Counted from the stretch's first letter, positions 9,102-19,097 are shown. The stretch: DNA of 64,000 bases from Kordiimonas gwangyangensis DSM 19435 = JCM 12864 (GCF_000375545.1 NZ_AQXF01000004.1:477692-541691); one strand, 5' to 3'. Numbers and translations: made by a program. The notes: a model not told the origin generated them from the sequence alone.

Positions 9102-10010
9102 ATGGCGGACGCGGGCCTGATTGACGCTTTCCTTGAAATGCTGGCCGCAGAAAAGGGTCGCGCTGCCAATAGCCTGATGGCGTACCGGCGCGACCTTGAA
9201 GACTTTCTTGAGCATTCAAGTGCACGCCTTGAGACCGCTGAAGCGGAAGACCTGCGCGACTATCTTGCAGGCCTCCATAAACGCGGTATGAAGGCCGGGA
9301 CTGTGGCGCGGCGGCTGTCGGCGCTCAGGCAGTTCTATCTCTTTCTTTATACGGACGGTGTGCGCGGCGATAACCCTGCGGCGAATATCGAGAGCCCGCG
9401 TCAGGCTCAGTCCCTGCCCAAGGTGCTGTCGGAAAATGACGTCGATCGGCTACTGGATACTGCGGAAGCTCAAGCCAGTGGCGGTAAACCTGAGGCGATG
9501 CGGCTGCATGCGCTTGTGGAAACGCTTTACGCCACTGGGCTGCGTATCAGTGAGCTTGTGGCGTTGCCGCGCCGCGCGGTTGGCCCGGATAGCGCCATGA
9601 TAATGGTGCGCGGCAAAGGCGGGCGCGAACGTATGGTGCCGCTTGGCTCCAAGGCGCGGCAGGCCTTGATGGCTTATCAACATGTGCTGGACGCCAGCAT
9701 GAAGAAGGGCGAGGAACGGTCGCCATACCTGTTTCCGTCATCGGGCGCGGAAGGCCATCTGACCCGTCGCCGTGTGGGACAGCTCCTGAAGGATCTTGCG
9801 GTTGCGGCTGGTGTGCTGCCGTCGACCGTCAGCCCACACAAGCTGAGGCATGCGTTCGCGACGCACCTTCTGGCTCACGGTGCCGACCTGCGGGCCGTGC
9901 AGCAGATGCTCGGTCACGCCGATATTTCAACGACACAGATATACACACATGTACTTGAAGAGCGGCTCAAAAGCCTTGTGCTTGAAAAACATCCGCTGAG
10001 CGGGAGTTGA
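9102..10010 (+). CDS. xerD: Tyrosine recombinase XerD
   Basis: The protein has 302 residues, typical for XerD. The N-terminal SAM-like core-binding domain covers about residues 5-90. The catalytic domain shows the tyrosine recombinase set in order: Arg in TGLRISEL, Lys in GKGGRERMVP, HKLRHAFATHLL (His-x-x-Arg), the His in MLGHADIS and the nucleophile Tyr in TTQIYTH. With XerC it resolves chromosome dimers at dif. It is assigned to XerD rather than XerC or an integrase from its length and its housekeeping position before accA. Confidence 0.92.
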   Translation: MADAGLIDAFLEMLAAEKGRAANSLMAYRRDLEDFLEHSSARLETAEAEDLRDYLAGLHKRGMKAGTVARRLSALRQFYLFLYTDGVRGDNPAANIESPRQAQSLPKVLSENDVDRLLDTAEAQASGGKPEAMRLHALVETLYATGLRISELVALPRRAVGPDSAMIMVRGKGGRERMVPLGSKARQALMAYQHVLDASMKKGEERSPYLFPSSGAEGHLTRRRVGQLLKDLAVAAGVLPSTVSPHKLRHAFATHLLAHGADLRAVQQMLGHADISTTQIYTHVLEERLKSLVLEKHPLSGS

Positions 10011-10020
10011 AGGGGGAAAG

Positions 10021-10146
10021 ATGAACACGGCCAAAGGCTTGGAATCCGTAGCGTCCGTGCTTATGTTTAAGCGTAGAGGACAAAACTTGACATTGGAGGC
10101 CGCATCAAGGATTTTGCGCGCCTCGATAAATCATGGTTTACTGTAA
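10021..10146 (+). CDS. Possible 41-residue small protein between xerD and accA
   Basis: An open frame of 41 codons starts [20 protein letters not shown] and ends INHGLL. Its ATG comes ten bases after the xerD stop, with AGGGGG only four bases in front of it. It is moderately basic with no hydrophobic segment. The spacing is somewhat short for a ribosome binding site and I recognise no family, so it may be chance. A TTGACA at 10087-10092 inside it could be the -35 of accA, though no good -10 follows. Confidence 0.3.
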   Translation: MNTAKGLESVASVLMFKRRGQNLTLEAASRILRASINHGLL

Positions 10147-10184
10147 CCATGGAACAGTCGCCAAAACATACGGGTGCTAAAGAT

Positions 10185-11141
10185 ATGATGACGTTTCTCG
10201 AGTTTGAAAAACCGATTGCTGAACTTGAAGGCAAGATACGCGAACTCAGGAGCTTCAAGGGCGGTGCCGGTGACGTTGACCTCAGTGCAGAGGTTGGTCA
10301 GCTTGAAAGCAAACTCGGCAAGCTTCTCAAGGAAACCTATGCGGGCCTCACGCCCACGCAGAAGATGCAAGTGGCCCGGCACCCGGAGCGCCCGCACTTC
10401 GGCGATATCGTGAACCATCTGTTTGAAGATTTTACCCCGCTCGCCGGTGACCGCGCGTTTGGTGAAGATCAGGCGCTGCTCGCCGGTCTCGCGCGCTTCC
10501 GCGGTGAAGCTTGTGTGGTCATGGGCCACGAGAAGGGCTGGGACACCGAAAGCCGTATCAAGCATAACTTCGGCATGGCGCGCCCTGAGGGTTACCGTAA
10601 AGCCATCCGCCTGATGGAAATGGCGGACCGTTTTGGCCTGCCGGTGCTGACGCTTGTTGATACCTCGGGCGCATACCCGGGTGTGGGTGCGGAAGAACGC
10701 GGCCAGGCGGAAGCCATCGCACGCTCGACCGACTGCTGCCTTGATGTGGAAGTGCCGCTTGTCACCTGTATCGTCGGAGAAGGTGGTTCGGGCGGTGCTG
10801 TCGCCATTGCTGCTGCCAACCGCGTGCTGATGATGGAACATGCCATCTACTCCGTTATCTCGCCTGAAGGCTGTGCCTCCATCCTGTGGCGCACCAATGA
10901 AAAAGCATCTGACGCTGCAACCGCGCTCAAGATCACCGCGCAGGACCTCCTGAAGCTTGGCGTGATTGACGAGATCGTACCCGAGCCGCTTGGCGGCGCG
11001 CACCGCGACAGCGAACGCGCGATGAATATGCTCGGCGACGCGCTTGAGCGTTCGCTCCGCGATATGGCCGGTGTTGATGGTGCGCGGCTCAAGGAACTGC
11101 GCCGCGCAAAATTCCTCGAAATGGGATCAAAGAGCCTTTAA
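10185..11141 (+). CDS. accA: Acetyl-CoA carboxylase carboxyltransferase subunit alpha
   Basis: With AccD it moves the carboxyl group from biotin to acetyl-CoA, the first committed step of fatty acid synthesis. The start at 10185 gives 318 residues beginning [18 protein letters not shown], which matches the usual AccA start and length. The frame is open to an ATG at 10149, which would add twelve residues. The crotonase-fold carboxyltransferase domain includes the glycine-rich stretch around [17 protein letters not shown] (about residues 203-219). A strong terminator follows. Confidence 0.95.
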   Translation: MMTFLEFEKPIAELEGKIRELRSFKGGAGDVDLSAEVGQLESKLGKLLKETYAGLTPTQKMQVARHPERPHFGDIVNHLFEDFTPLAGDRAFGEDQALLAGLARFRGEACVVMGHEKGWDTESRIKHNFGMARPEGYRKAIRLMEMADRFGLPVLTLVDTSGAYPGVGAEERGQAEAIARSTDCCLDVEVPLVTCIVGEGGSGGAVAIAAANRVLMMEHAIYSVISPEGCASILWRTNEKASDAATALKITAQDLLKLGVIDEIVPEPLGGAHRDSERAMNMLGDALERSLRDMAGVDGARLKELRRAKFLEMGSKSL

Positions 11142-11185
11142 CTCACGCGAATCGTGGTGTAGCCTAGGCTCCAGACGAATAAAGC

Positions 11186-11225
11186 AAAGGCCCGGCCCCA
11201 CATATGGTGGGGCGGGCCTTTGTGT
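11186..11225 (+). terminator. Intrinsic terminator after accA
   Basis: AAAGGCCC-G-GCCCCA pairs with TGGGGC-GGGCCTTT (11186-11221) with one bulged G and a seven-base loop, followed by a short T-rich tail. Confidence 0.85.
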
Positions 11226-11238
11226 TGTCTGGGGCAAA

Positions 11239-11285
11239 TCACTAGATTTAGTGGGGTTAAACTTTCTTCCCACTTTATCTTGACG
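11239..11285 (+). promoter_or_regulatory. Tandem NrdR-box-like sites upstream of nrdA
   Basis: Box 1 at 11239-11254 (TCACTAGATTTAGTGG) is a good match to the NrdR palindrome ACACWATATATWGTGT. Box 2 at 11270-11285 (core CTTTATCTTG) is a degenerate copy starting exactly 31 bases later, three helical turns, the arrangement expected for cooperative NrdR binding. Box 2 overlaps the -35 of the predicted promoter. NrdR represses ribonucleotide reductase genes when dATP is high. Confidence 0.7.
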
Positions 11286-11309
11286 AAAACCTCGTTTCGA
11301 CCTTATCCT
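11280..11309 (+). promoter_or_regulatory. Sigma-70-type promoter of nrdA
   Basis: TTGACG (11280-11285), an 18-base spacer and TATCCT (11304-11309), overlapped by the downstream NrdR box. The 359-base gap between accA and nrdA thus holds the accA terminator, the NrdR sites, this promoter and a long leader of about 180 bases in which I see no other gene. Confidence 0.55.
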
Positions 11310-11500
11310 ACACACCTTGCTTCGCGGTTGCGACTCGGACGGGGGACTTCGGCCGAGGCTTCCAAGTAAGTTACTGATATATTTGCGCAAAGTTGATACG
11401 TTCGACTTTTGTTCTGTAATCGGGCACAATGGGCGTGTTCTCGATGCGGAAAAGGAGTCAGCGCCGCGTGGCTAGGGCGGACACAGGGAGAATGGGCACA

Positions 11501-13327
11501 ATGTTTGAAGTCACACAGTTTGGGCGCGGTGGCGCGGTTGAAGTAGACCGCAGCCGGGACGCACTCCTCACCGAATTCGGCAAAGCAACGCTGGAAGACC
11601 GGTACCTGATGCCGGGCGAGAGCTACCAGGATTTGTTCGCGCGCGTCGCCTCCTTCTATGGGGATGACAAAGAGCACGCGCAGCGGCTTTATGACTATAT
11701 CTCCAACCTCTGGTTCATGCCGGCGACGCCTGTTCTCTCGAACGGTGGCACCAACCGCGGCCTGCCGATCAGCTGCTTCCTCAACGAAGCGCAGGACAAG
11801 CTCGACAGCATCGTGGGCCTGTGGACCGAGAATGTGTGGCTGGCGTCCAAGGGCGGTGGCATTGGTTCCTATTGGGGTAACCTGCGCTCGATCGGTGAGA
11901 CCGTCGGCGGTGTTGGCAAAACGAGCGGGATTGTGCCCTTCGTTCGTGTGATGGACAGCCTCACCCTCGCAATCTCCCAAGGTTCCCTGCGTCGTGGTTC
12001 TGCTGCGATCTACCTGCCGGTCAGCCACCCGGAAATCGAAGAATTTATCGAACTGCGCCGCCCGACAGGTGGTGACCCGAACCGCAAGACGCCGAACCTG
12101 CACCATGGTGTGCTGGTGTCTGACGCCTTCATGCGCGCGGTTGAAGCCGATGAAGAATGGGCGCTTACAAGCCCGAAAGACGGTCACGTCGTTCGTACCG
12201 TTTCCGCCCGCAGCATCTGGATCCGTATCCTGACTGCGCGTGTTGAAACCGGTGAGCCCTATATTATTTATAACGACACCGTAAACCGCCAGATCCCTGA
12301 GCATCACAAGCTTGCGGGCCTCACGGTCAAGACCTCGAACCTCTGTGCCGAGATCACACTCCCGACCGGGATCGACCATCTTGGCAACGAGCGTACGGCT
12401 GTTTGCTGCCTCTCGTCCCTCAACCTTGAATATTACAAGGAGTGGAAGGACCACGAGCACTTCATCCCTGACGTGATGCGTTTCCTTGATAACGTACTGC
12501 AGGACTTCATCGACCGCGCGCCGGACGAAATGGCCAAAGCACGCTACAGCGCGATGCGCGAACGCTCGGTTGGCCTTGGAGTGATGGGCTTCCACAGCTT
12601 CCTGCAGGACAATATGATCCCGTTTGAAAGCGCGATGGCGAAGGCCTGGAACAAGAAGATCTTCAAGCATATCCAGACGCAGGTTGACGCGGCTTCGGAA
12701 GCGCTTGCTTACGAGCGCGGCCCGTGCCCGGATGCGGCTGATTACGGCATCATGCAGCGCTTCTCCAATAAGACGGCGATTGCACCGACTGCATCCATCT
12801 CCACCATCTGTGGCGGCGCAAGCCCGGGGATCGAGCCGATTGCAGCCAACAGCTATAACCAGAAGACGCTTTCCGGCAACTTCATCGTTCATAACCGCGC
12901 GCTTCGCAAACTGCTTGAGGAAAAAGGCCAGAACACCGAAGAAATCTGGACGTCGATCACCATCCGTGAGGGCTCGGTCCAGCATCTCGACTTCCTGACG
13001 CAGGACGAGAAGGACGTGTTCAAGACCGCGTTTGAACTGGACCAGCGCTGGGTGGTTGAACTGGCAGCGGACCGTGCGGAATATATTTCGCAGGCTCAGT
13101 CGGTGAACATCTTCCTGCCGGCGAACGTGCACAAGCGTGACCTGCACCAGATCCACTATCAGGCTTGGAAGCGTGGCCTCAAGAGCCTCTACTACTGCCG
13201 CTCGAAGTCGATCAAGCGTGCGGAAGTGGTGGCAACCGGTTCGCACAAGAAACGCGAAAAGCCGGAAGTGCAGCTTCAGCTTGGTGGCGGCTCGACCGAC
13301 TATGAGGAATGCCTCGCCTGTCAATAA
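11501..13327 (+). CDS. nrdA: Ribonucleoside-diphosphate reductase, alpha subunit (class I)
   Basis: Reduces ribonucleoside diphosphates to deoxyribonucleotides. The ATG at 11501 (608 residues) has GGGAG at a good distance; an upstream ATG at 11429 is also in frame. The ten-stranded barrel carries the cysteines in ISCFLNEAQ and NLCAEITLP, and the protein ends YEECLACQ, the C-terminal CxxC pair that receives electrons from thioredoxin or glutaredoxin. The N-terminal ATP-cone of the E. coli enzyme (761 residues) is absent; the sequence goes directly into the catalytic part. nrdB is 4.7 kb away, beyond an opposite-strand efflux operon. Confidence 0.95.
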   Translation: MFEVTQFGRGGAVEVDRSRDALLTEFGKATLEDRYLMPGESYQDLFARVASFYGDDKEHAQRLYDYISNLWFMPATPVLSNGGTNRGLPISCFLNEAQDKLDSIVGLWTENVWLASKGGGIGSYWGNLRSIGETVGGVGKTSGIVPFVRVMDSLTLAISQGSLRRGSAAIYLPVSHPEIEEFIELRRPTGGDPNRKTPNLHHGVLVSDAFMRAVEADEEWALTSPKDGHVVRTVSARSIWIRILTARVETGEPYIIYNDTVNRQIPEHHKLAGLTVKTSNLCAEITLPTGIDHLGNERTAVCCLSSLNLEYYKEWKDHEHFIPDVMRFLDNVLQDFIDRAPDEMAKARYSAMRERSVGLGVMGFHSFLQDNMIPFESAMAKAWNKKIFKHIQTQVDAASEALAYERGPCPDAADYGIMQRFSNKTAIAPTASISTICGGASPGIEPIAANSYNQKTLSGNFIVHNRALRKLLEEKGQNTEEIWTSITIREGSVQHLDFLTQDEKDVFKTAFELDQRWVVELAADRAEYISQAQSVNIFLPANVHKRDLHQIHYQAWKRGLKSLYYCRSKSIKRAEVVATGSHKKREKPEVQLQLGGGSTDYEECLACQ

Positions 13328-13350
13328 GGCGGTTAGCCTGACGAATAAAA

Positions 13351-13386
13351 AAACACCCCCGGCCGTCTGGTCGGGGGTGTTTGTTT
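13351..13386. terminator. Bidirectional terminator between nrdA and the RND operon
   Basis: The 10-base stem AAACACCCCC with GGGGGTGTTT (13351-13360 and 13373-13382) has T-rich tails on both strands. It serves nrdA from the left and the converging RND efflux gene from the right. Confidence 0.85.
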
Positions 13387-13393
13387 TGGTGGG

Positions 13394-16300
13394 CTAAGCC
13401 GTTGCTTTGACCGCCTTGGGGCGTAGGCCCTTGATATCCTCAAGCGTCATATAGAGGCAGGGCACGAGGATCAGGATGATGGCGGTGGCGAACACGATAC
13501 CGAAGCCAAGCGAGATGGCCATGGGGATCAGGTGCTGCGCCTGCAGGGTGGTCTCAAGAAGGATTGGTGTCAGCCCACCGAAGGTGGTGAGCGTGGTCAG
13601 GATAATCGGCCTGAAACGCCTTAATCCCGCCATATGGATGGCGTCATGGGCTGATCGTCCTTCCCGGTTCTTATTGGCATAATCGGTCATGATCAGGCTG
13701 TCGTTCACCACGACGCCCGAAAGCGCGACGATACCCATAAGACTGATGAGCGACAGGTCAAAGCCCATGATAATGTGGCCGATGACCGCGCCGATGATGC
13801 CGAACGGGATGGCACAAAGCACAATGAACGGCTGCGCGTAGCTTTTGAACGCGATGGCCAGCAGCGCGTAGATGACGAAAATGGCGAGGCCAAAGCCGCC
13901 CCACAGCGCCTGTGTCGAGCGCCGCATCTCCGCCTGGCTGCCCTGGAAGCTCCAGGTCAGGCCGGGAAAGTCGGCCTGCAGCTTGGGCATGACATCTTCC
14001 GTCAGGGCCGTTACCACCTGCACTACACGGCGTTTGGGCTCTATGTCGGCCGAGACCGTCACCACACGCCGCCCGTTCCGGCGGGTGATGGAGCTGAAGG
14101 CTTCCGTATATTCAAACTCGGTCACGTCCAGAATGGGCACTTCAATGCCGTCCGGCGTGCGGATGACGAAGTTCTCCAAGCTGGCGAGATCAGACCGTTC
14201 GCTCTCGGGCAACTTTACCCGCACTTCGGTCTCGTTGGTGCCGCGGAGCTGGCGGATGGCGAGTGCGCCAAAGAAGGCACCGCGCAGCTGGTCACCCACA
14301 TCCTCAGGCGTCAAGCCAAGGGCGCGGCCCTCGGGGCGCAGGCGGAAGTCGATGCGTTTGTTGCCGGCGTCGTAATTATCATTCACATCCGCCGCGCCTT
14401 CAAAGCTGCGCATGGTTGCCATCAGGGCTTGGCTAGCCTCGGCCAACACATCGATATCCGTGTGGCTGAGGTCGATGCTGATATCCTGTTGCCAGCCACC
14501 GGGGCCGCGCTCGGCCTCGAAGGTAATCTGGTCGACACCCTGAATATCGCCAAGCTCATCCCGCCATAGCTGGATCAGCTCCTTGGCAGTCATGCTGCGC
14601 TCATTGGGTGGGCGCATGACAATCTCGATATCGAGGAAGTTCTGCCCGCGTACATTGGTCTTGATGCCCTCTGCTGCGAGGTGGAGGTCATGTTCCTCAT
14701 ACATCTGCCGGGTGGCCTCGGTGATGGCGAGTGCCATTTTGCCGGCCTGCTCCGGCGTGGTGCCAACCGGCAGGCGCACGCCAGCCTCGATCTCGTCCGC
14801 TGATACTTCGGGCATCATGACCATGCCCATATGGTCGCTGCGCGCGTAACTGCCGGCAACGGCAAGCAGCGCGATAGCTGCGGTGATGGTTACATAGCGG
14901 TTGCGCAAGCACATATCGAGCACGCGGCTGTAGTGCGTGCGCACAAAGCGGTCGAAGTGGTTAGCAAACGCGGTTTGCCGGTCCTTGATCCAGCGGAACA
15001 CTGGGTTGCCTCCTTCGCCGCGTTCAACGTGGGCGAGGTGGGACGGCAGGATAAACAGCGCTTCAAGGAGCGAGATGATCAGCACGGTCATCACCACCAC
15101 CGGCAACGGCCACCAGAATTTGCCAGTCTCGCCCGGGATGAATAGAAGCGGGATGAAGGCGATTACGTTACTGAGGATGGAGAAGGTGACGGGGGCCGCA
15201 ATACTGCGCGCGCCCACAATCGCTGCGGTCAGCGGGTTCTGGTATTTCTTGCGTGCCTCAAAGGTGTTTTCACCGACCACGATGGCGTCATCCACCACGA
15301 TGCCGAGGGCGACGAGAAAGCCAAACATCGAGATCATATTGATGCTGACCCCAAGGGGCCCAAGGAACAGGATGCCGCCGATGAAGGAAACAGCCATGCC
15401 CATCATCACCCAGAAGGCGAGGCGGATGGCGAGGAACAGCGACAGGATCGCCAGTACGATAACAACGGATAGTGCACCGTTTTCAAGCAGCAGGTAAAGC
15501 CTGTCGCGGTATTCCTCAGCGTTGTTGCTGTCGATGCGCCACACCACGCCGGGCGGTAATGAGCGCTCATACTCCGCCATCACGCGGTATACCGCTTCTT
15601 CAATCTCAAGCGGGGACTGTGTACCGGTGCGGAACACCTCAAGCTCGACCGAGGGCACACCATTGAAGCGGCTATGGAAGTTGCCTTCCTCGAACCCGTC
15701 AGTGATGGTGGCGATGTCAGAGAGGCGCACCGTCGCGCCGCTTGCGTTCGCGACAATCTCGATATTCGCGAACTCTTCCGCCCATACCTTACGTTCCTGC
15801 AGGCGCAGAAGGATCACCCCGTCATGGCTGTTGATGGCGCCCGCCGGAATATCCTGGCTTGATGCTTCAATGATGTTTGCGACCTCGGGGAGCGTCAGGC
15901 CATAGGTGCGCAGCACCTCGGTCGGAATTTCCACATGGGTGATATAGTCCGGCACGTTGCCAAGCTCGACCTGCGTGATGTTCGGGTCGCTCAGCAGGTG
16001 GTCGCGCAGCTGTTCAGACAGTTTCCTCAGGGTCCAGGTATCCACCGGGCCATAAAGGCCAAGCTGCATGGCTTCCTGCTGTCGGCCCTGCAATTCCACC
16101 TCTGGCCGGTCGGCTTCCTCAGGGAAGGTGCGGATGCGGGCGATGGCCTGATCCACATCCTGGAAGGCCTTCATGCGGTCAGTGCCCGCGACAAACTCAA
16201 TCTCGACACTGGCGCTGCCTTCACGCGCCTCAGAGGTAATCTCGCGGATGCCTTCCACTTGCCGCACCGCTTCCTCAATGGGCTGCAGGATACCGCTTTC

Positions 16301-16510
16301 CACCTCGCTCGGCGCGGCCCCAGGGTAGGACACGTCCACATTGACGATATCAAGCTCGAACTGTGGGAAGACTTCCTTCTGAATATTGAGGGCAGACCAT
16401 ATGCCGCCAATGAAAAGCACCATCATCGCAAGGTTTGCGGCGATGGCATTATTGGCCATCCAGGCTATCGGGCCCTTCTCCAGGGCAGGGTCGCGTTCAA
16501 AATCTGCCAT
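13394..16510 (-). CDS. RND-family efflux transporter, inner-membrane pump
   Basis: The protein has 1038 residues, the usual size of an RND (HAE1-type) pump. It has a first transmembrane segment at about residues 20-40, a large periplasmic loop, a group of helices containing [17 protein letters not shown] (TM4 with the paired aspartates of the proton relay), a second periplasmic loop (about 550-860) and final helices. It would export hydrophobic or toxic compounds across the envelope by proton antiport. AGGGCG lies six bases before the ATG. It follows its membrane-fusion partner by nine bases. No outer-membrane channel gene is nearby, so it probably uses a shared TolC-like protein. Confidence 0.93.
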   Translation of the reverse strand: MADFERDPALEKGPIAWMANNAIAANLAMMVLFIGGIWSALNIQKEVFPQFELDIVNVDVSYPGAAPSEVESGILQPIEEAVRQVEGIREITSEAREGSASVEIEFVAGTDRMKAFQDVDQAIARIRTFPEEADRPEVELQGRQQEAMQLGLYGPVDTWTLRKLSEQLRDHLLSDPNITQVELGNVPDYITHVEIPTEVLRTYGLTLPEVANIIEASSQDIPAGAINSHDGVILLRLQERKVWAEEFANIEIVANASGATVRLSDIATITDGFEEGNFHSRFNGVPSVELEVFRTGTQSPLEIEEAVYRVMAEYERSLPPGVVWRIDSNNAEEYRDRLYLLLENGALSVVIVLAILSLFLAIRLAFWVMMGMAVSFIGGILFLGPLGVSINMISMFGFLVALGIVVDDAIVVGENTFEARKKYQNPLTAAIVGARSIAAPVTFSILSNVIAFIPLLFIPGETGKFWWPLPVVVMTVLIISLLEALFILPSHLAHVERGEGGNPVFRWIKDRQTAFANHFDRFVRTHYSRVLDMCLRNRYVTITAAIALLAVAGSYARSDHMGMVMMPEVSADEIEAGVRLPVGTTPEQAGKMALAITEATRQMYEEHDLHLAAEGIKTNVRGQNFLDIEIVMRPPNERSMTAKELIQLWRDELGDIQGVDQITFEAERGPGGWQQDISIDLSHTDIDVLAEASQALMATMRSFEGAADVNDNYDAGNKRIDFRLRPEGRALGLTPEDVGDQLRGAFFGALAIRQLRGTNETEVRVKLPESERSDLASLENFVIRTPDGIEVPILDVTEFEYTEAFSSITRRNGRRVVTVSADIEPKRRVVQVVTALTEDVMPKLQADFPGLTWSFQGSQAEMRRSTQALWGGFGLAIFVIYALLAIAFKSYAQPFIVLCAIPFGIIGAVIGHIIMGFDLSLISLMGIVALSGVVVNDSLIMTDYANKNREGRSAHDAIHMAGLRRFRPIILTTLTTFGGLTPILLETTLQAQHLIPMAISLGFGIVFATAIILILVPCLYMTLEDIKGLRPKAVKATA

Positions 16511-16519
16511 GTTTGCGCC

Positions 16520-17743
16520 CTAACCGTCGTTCGCGACTGCGCCTGTGCGCAGCGGCGCACCGTCGGCCACGGTTGCGAGGGTGCTGGTAACGATCATTTC
16601 GCCATGTGCAAGCCCGTCTGAGATATAGGCGAACTCGCTATCGCCGAAGGCAACCGTCACGTCGCGGATATCCAGCTTATCGCCCTGCATAACCCATACG
16701 GTGTCGCCCTGGCGCAGGTGTTCGCGCCGGATGCGTATAATATTTTCAAGCGCGCGGCCCTCTATTTCACCAAACAGGATGGAGCCGACAAGAAGTACAG
16801 GCGTGCCCTCCGGCTGTTCCAATGCCAAAGGGTCCTTCACACTAACCAGAACGCGGGCAAGACGAGTATCGCCGTCGATTGCTCCAATGAGGCTCAGGAT
16901 ATTGCCCGTGCGGTGAGTGCCTTCAGGCCAACCTGCGCGGTCCCGCAGTTTCACTGCAGCGCCCGGTTCCCCTGGACGGGGAATGGCTATTTGGGAAAGT
17001 TTTGCGAGCGGAACGCTCATCACAACATGGTATTCATCTACGCCGATGAGGCGAGCAAGGGTGGTGCTGGTACTTACCTCTGAGCCTATATTGGCGTTGC
17101 GCGAGAGGACCTGCGCATGAAAGGGGGCAGTAACCTTCGTGCGAGCGAGATCCAGCTTGGCTTGGGAAAGCATGGCCTCAGCTGACTTGAGTGCTGCTTT
17201 TGCCGCTTCGAACTGCGGTTTTCTGAGTGCGAGCGAGGGATTTTTGTCGTCCATATCCTTGCCAAGGATTTCAAAATCGCGCCGGGCGACATCGCGCCTG
17301 CCGCGCTCAACCGCCAGATCGCTCTCCGCTTGCTCGACCATGCTTTCGCGCTGGGCTACCATATTTTCATAGTCTGCGGGATCGAGGGTGAGCAGTGTCT
17401 CGCCAGCCTGCACAAAGCCGCCGGGGATGAAATGCTCTGATATGCTGGAAACACGCCCTGCAACACGCGGCATGAGTGCGATGTCCTGCGCGGCTTCAAC
17501 GGTGCCGAGCCCGCTGATGATGGGGCGGTGGGTAGCTTGGGTTACCGCTGTGACGTCCACAAGCATGGCTGTTTCGCGGGTTGCGGCCTCACGTTCCGCT
17601 TTGGGTTCGGTACTATTGATGAGCACAATGAGAAAAGCGGCACCCACCAGAATGAGCACGCTGAAGAGGAGGGTGGTCACGCGCCCCAATGTCCTGACTT
17701 TGCTTTTCGACCCTTCATGGGTCTCCACTTCGGTCGTTTGCAC
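16520..17743 (-). CDS. RND efflux periplasmic adaptor (HlyD/AcrA-like)
   Basis: The protein has 407 residues. It has an N-terminal membrane anchor (about residues 20-45), a biotinyl/lipoyl-like hairpin domain (about 75-110 and 190-230), an alpha-helical hairpin between them rich in Glu/Arg/Ala, and beta-barrel and membrane-proximal domains. It links the RND pump to an outer-membrane channel. The start is GTG, chosen because AGGGGG lies six bases upstream; no in-frame ATG is close. It is first in the two-gene leftward operon with the pump. No regulator gene sits beside it. Confidence 0.9.
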   Translation of the reverse strand: MQTTEVETHEGSKSKVRTLGRVTTLLFSVLILVGAAFLIVLINSTEPKAEREAATRETAMLVDVTAVTQATHRPIISGLGTVEAAQDIALMPRVAGRVSSISEHFIPGGFVQAGETLLTLDPADYENMVAQRESMVEQAESDLAVERGRRDVARRDFEILGKDMDDKNPSLALRKPQFEAAKAALKSAEAMLSQAKLDLARTKVTAPFHAQVLSRNANIGSEVSTSTTLARLIGVDEYHVVMSVPLAKLSQIAIPRPGEPGAAVKLRDRAGWPEGTHRTGNILSLIGAIDGDTRLARVLVSVKDPLALEQPEGTPVLLVGSILFGEIEGRALENIIRIRREHLRQGDTVWVMQGDKLDIRDVTVAFGDSEFAYISDGLAHGEMIVTSTLATVADGAPLRTGAVANDG

Positions 17744-17909
17744 CGCGTACCCCCTGTTATGCTGGCTAGTTAAGAATGCTTATCATATTACGTTGGAAAT
17801 TCAAAAATGGGTCAGATCACGTTCTCGTCACAAAAAAAAACGTGGTATGAGCGAAGCTGGCGATTCACGCGAACGGGCATTCTATGGAAATTCTTGGCAA
17901 GCGCTTTTT

Positions 17910-17925
17910 ATACTAAATCTAGTAC
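17910..17925 (+). promoter_or_regulatory. NrdR-box-like site upstream of nrdB
   Basis: ATACTAAATCTAGTAC resembles the NrdR palindrome and closely parallels box 1 of nrdA. It overlaps a TATACT that may be the -10. A much weaker, half-conserved copy begins 31 bases upstream (about 17879). This gives separate nrdA and nrdB units a shared regulator. Confidence 0.6.
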
Positions 17926-18028
17926 ATTCTGAGTTTGCTCCTACAAGCTGAAGGGTTATACTGCCGCTTCGCCGGCGGGCTTGGGCGCCGGAAATCAGCA
18001 ATATTTACGCGTGGGAGACAGGGGCAAA

Positions 18029-19015
18029 ATGGCCGACACCGGTGAAAAGCAGCTTTCGGGCCTGATGGAAGAACGTCATGTTTACAAACCCTTCCGTTAT
18101 CCGTGGGCCTATGAGGCTTGGCTGACGCAGCAACAGATTCACTGGCTGCCGGAAGAGGTGCCCCTCGCGGAAGACGTGCGCGACTGGGCGCGCAAACTGA
18201 CGGACGGTGAGAAAAACCTGCTGACGCAGATTTTCCGCTTCTTCACCCAGTCGGACATTGAGGTGAACAACTGCTACATGAAGCATTACACCAAGGTGTT
18301 CAAACCCACTGAGGTGCAGATGATGCTGGCAGCCTTCTCGAACATCGAGACGGTTCACATTGCCGCCTATAGCCACTTGCTTGACACGCTCGGCATGCCG
18401 GAAGCTGAATATTCCGCCTTCCTCCACTATAAGGAGATGAAGGACAAATATGATTATATGCAGCAGTTCAATGTGAACGACCACAAGGCTATCGCGCTGA
18501 CGCTGGCCGTATTTGGCGCGTTTACCGAAGGCCTGCAACTGTTCGCTTCTTTCGCCATGCTGCTCAACTTCCCGCGCTTCAACAAAATGAAGGGCATGGG
18601 CCAGATCATCAGCTGGTCGGTGCGCGATGAGACGCTGCACTGTGAGAGCATCATCAAGCTCTTTAAAACCTTCGTAAGCGAAAACTCGGAAATCTGGGAT
18701 GACGACCTCAAGTCGCAGATTACCGAAGCGTGCCGTACAATTGTGGAGCATGAAGACGCGTTCATCGACCTTGCCTTCGGCATGGGGGCGGTTGAAGGCC
18801 TCACAGCTGCGGAAGTGAAACAATATATTCGCTATATCGCGAACCGCCGCCTTGACCAGCTTGACCTTGATGAGCTTTACGACATCGACAAGAACCCGCT
18901 GCCGTGGCTCGACAGCATGCTGAACGCTGTTGAGCACACCAACTTTTTCGAGAACCGTGCAACGGAATACTCGAAAGCGGCGACACAGGGTTCGTGGGAC
19001 GAAGCGTTCAACTAA
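18029..19015 (+). CDS. nrdB: Ribonucleoside-diphosphate reductase, beta subunit (class I)
   Basis: Supplies the tyrosyl radical/di-iron cofactor to NrdA. The ATG at 18029 (328 residues) follows GGGG at good spacing; the frame opens further upstream only through a TTG. The ferritin-like ligands are visible: Asp76 (TQSDIEVNN), then Glu107, His110 and the radical Tyr114 in ETVHIAAYSHL with the same 31-residue Asp-Glu spacing as E. coli NrdB, then the second Glu-His set in RDETLHCE. There is no ATP-cone fused to either end. A NrdR-like box lies about 105 bases upstream. Confidence 0.95.
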   Translation: MADTGEKQLSGLMEERHVYKPFRYPWAYEAWLTQQQIHWLPEEVPLAEDVRDWARKLTDGEKNLLTQIFRFFTQSDIEVNNCYMKHYTKVFKPTEVQMMLAAFSNIETVHIAAYSHLLDTLGMPEAEYSAFLHYKEMKDKYDYMQQFNVNDHKAIALTLAVFGAFTEGLQLFASFAMLLNFPRFNKMKGMGQIISWSVRDETLHCESIIKLFKTFVSENSEIWDDDLKSQITEACRTIVEHEDAFIDLAFGMGAVEGLTAAEVKQYIRYIANRRLDQLDLDELYDIDKNPLPWLDSMLNAVEHTNFFENRATEYSKAATQGSWDEAFN

Positions 19016-19058
19016 CGCAGTTCCCAAAGGTTCAGATCGGCACAGGGAGCCGAATAGG

Positions 19059-19096
19059 AAGGCCCCGCACCAGCAAATGGTGCGGGGCCTTTTTCA
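19059..19096 (+). terminator. Intrinsic terminator after nrdB
   Basis: A 14-base stem AAGGCCCCGCACCA with its complement, a five-base loop, then TTTTTC. Confidence 0.9.
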
Positions 19097-19097
19097 T

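Noticed and set aside
11303..13324. A 673-codon - strand frame opposite nrdA
   Set aside because: It is a shadow of nrdA with atypical composition and no motif.
13394..17743. RND efflux operon considered as a recent mobile insertion between nrdA and nrdB
   Set aside because: No inverted repeats, target duplications, integrase or transposase flank it; the separation is reported only as a synteny question.
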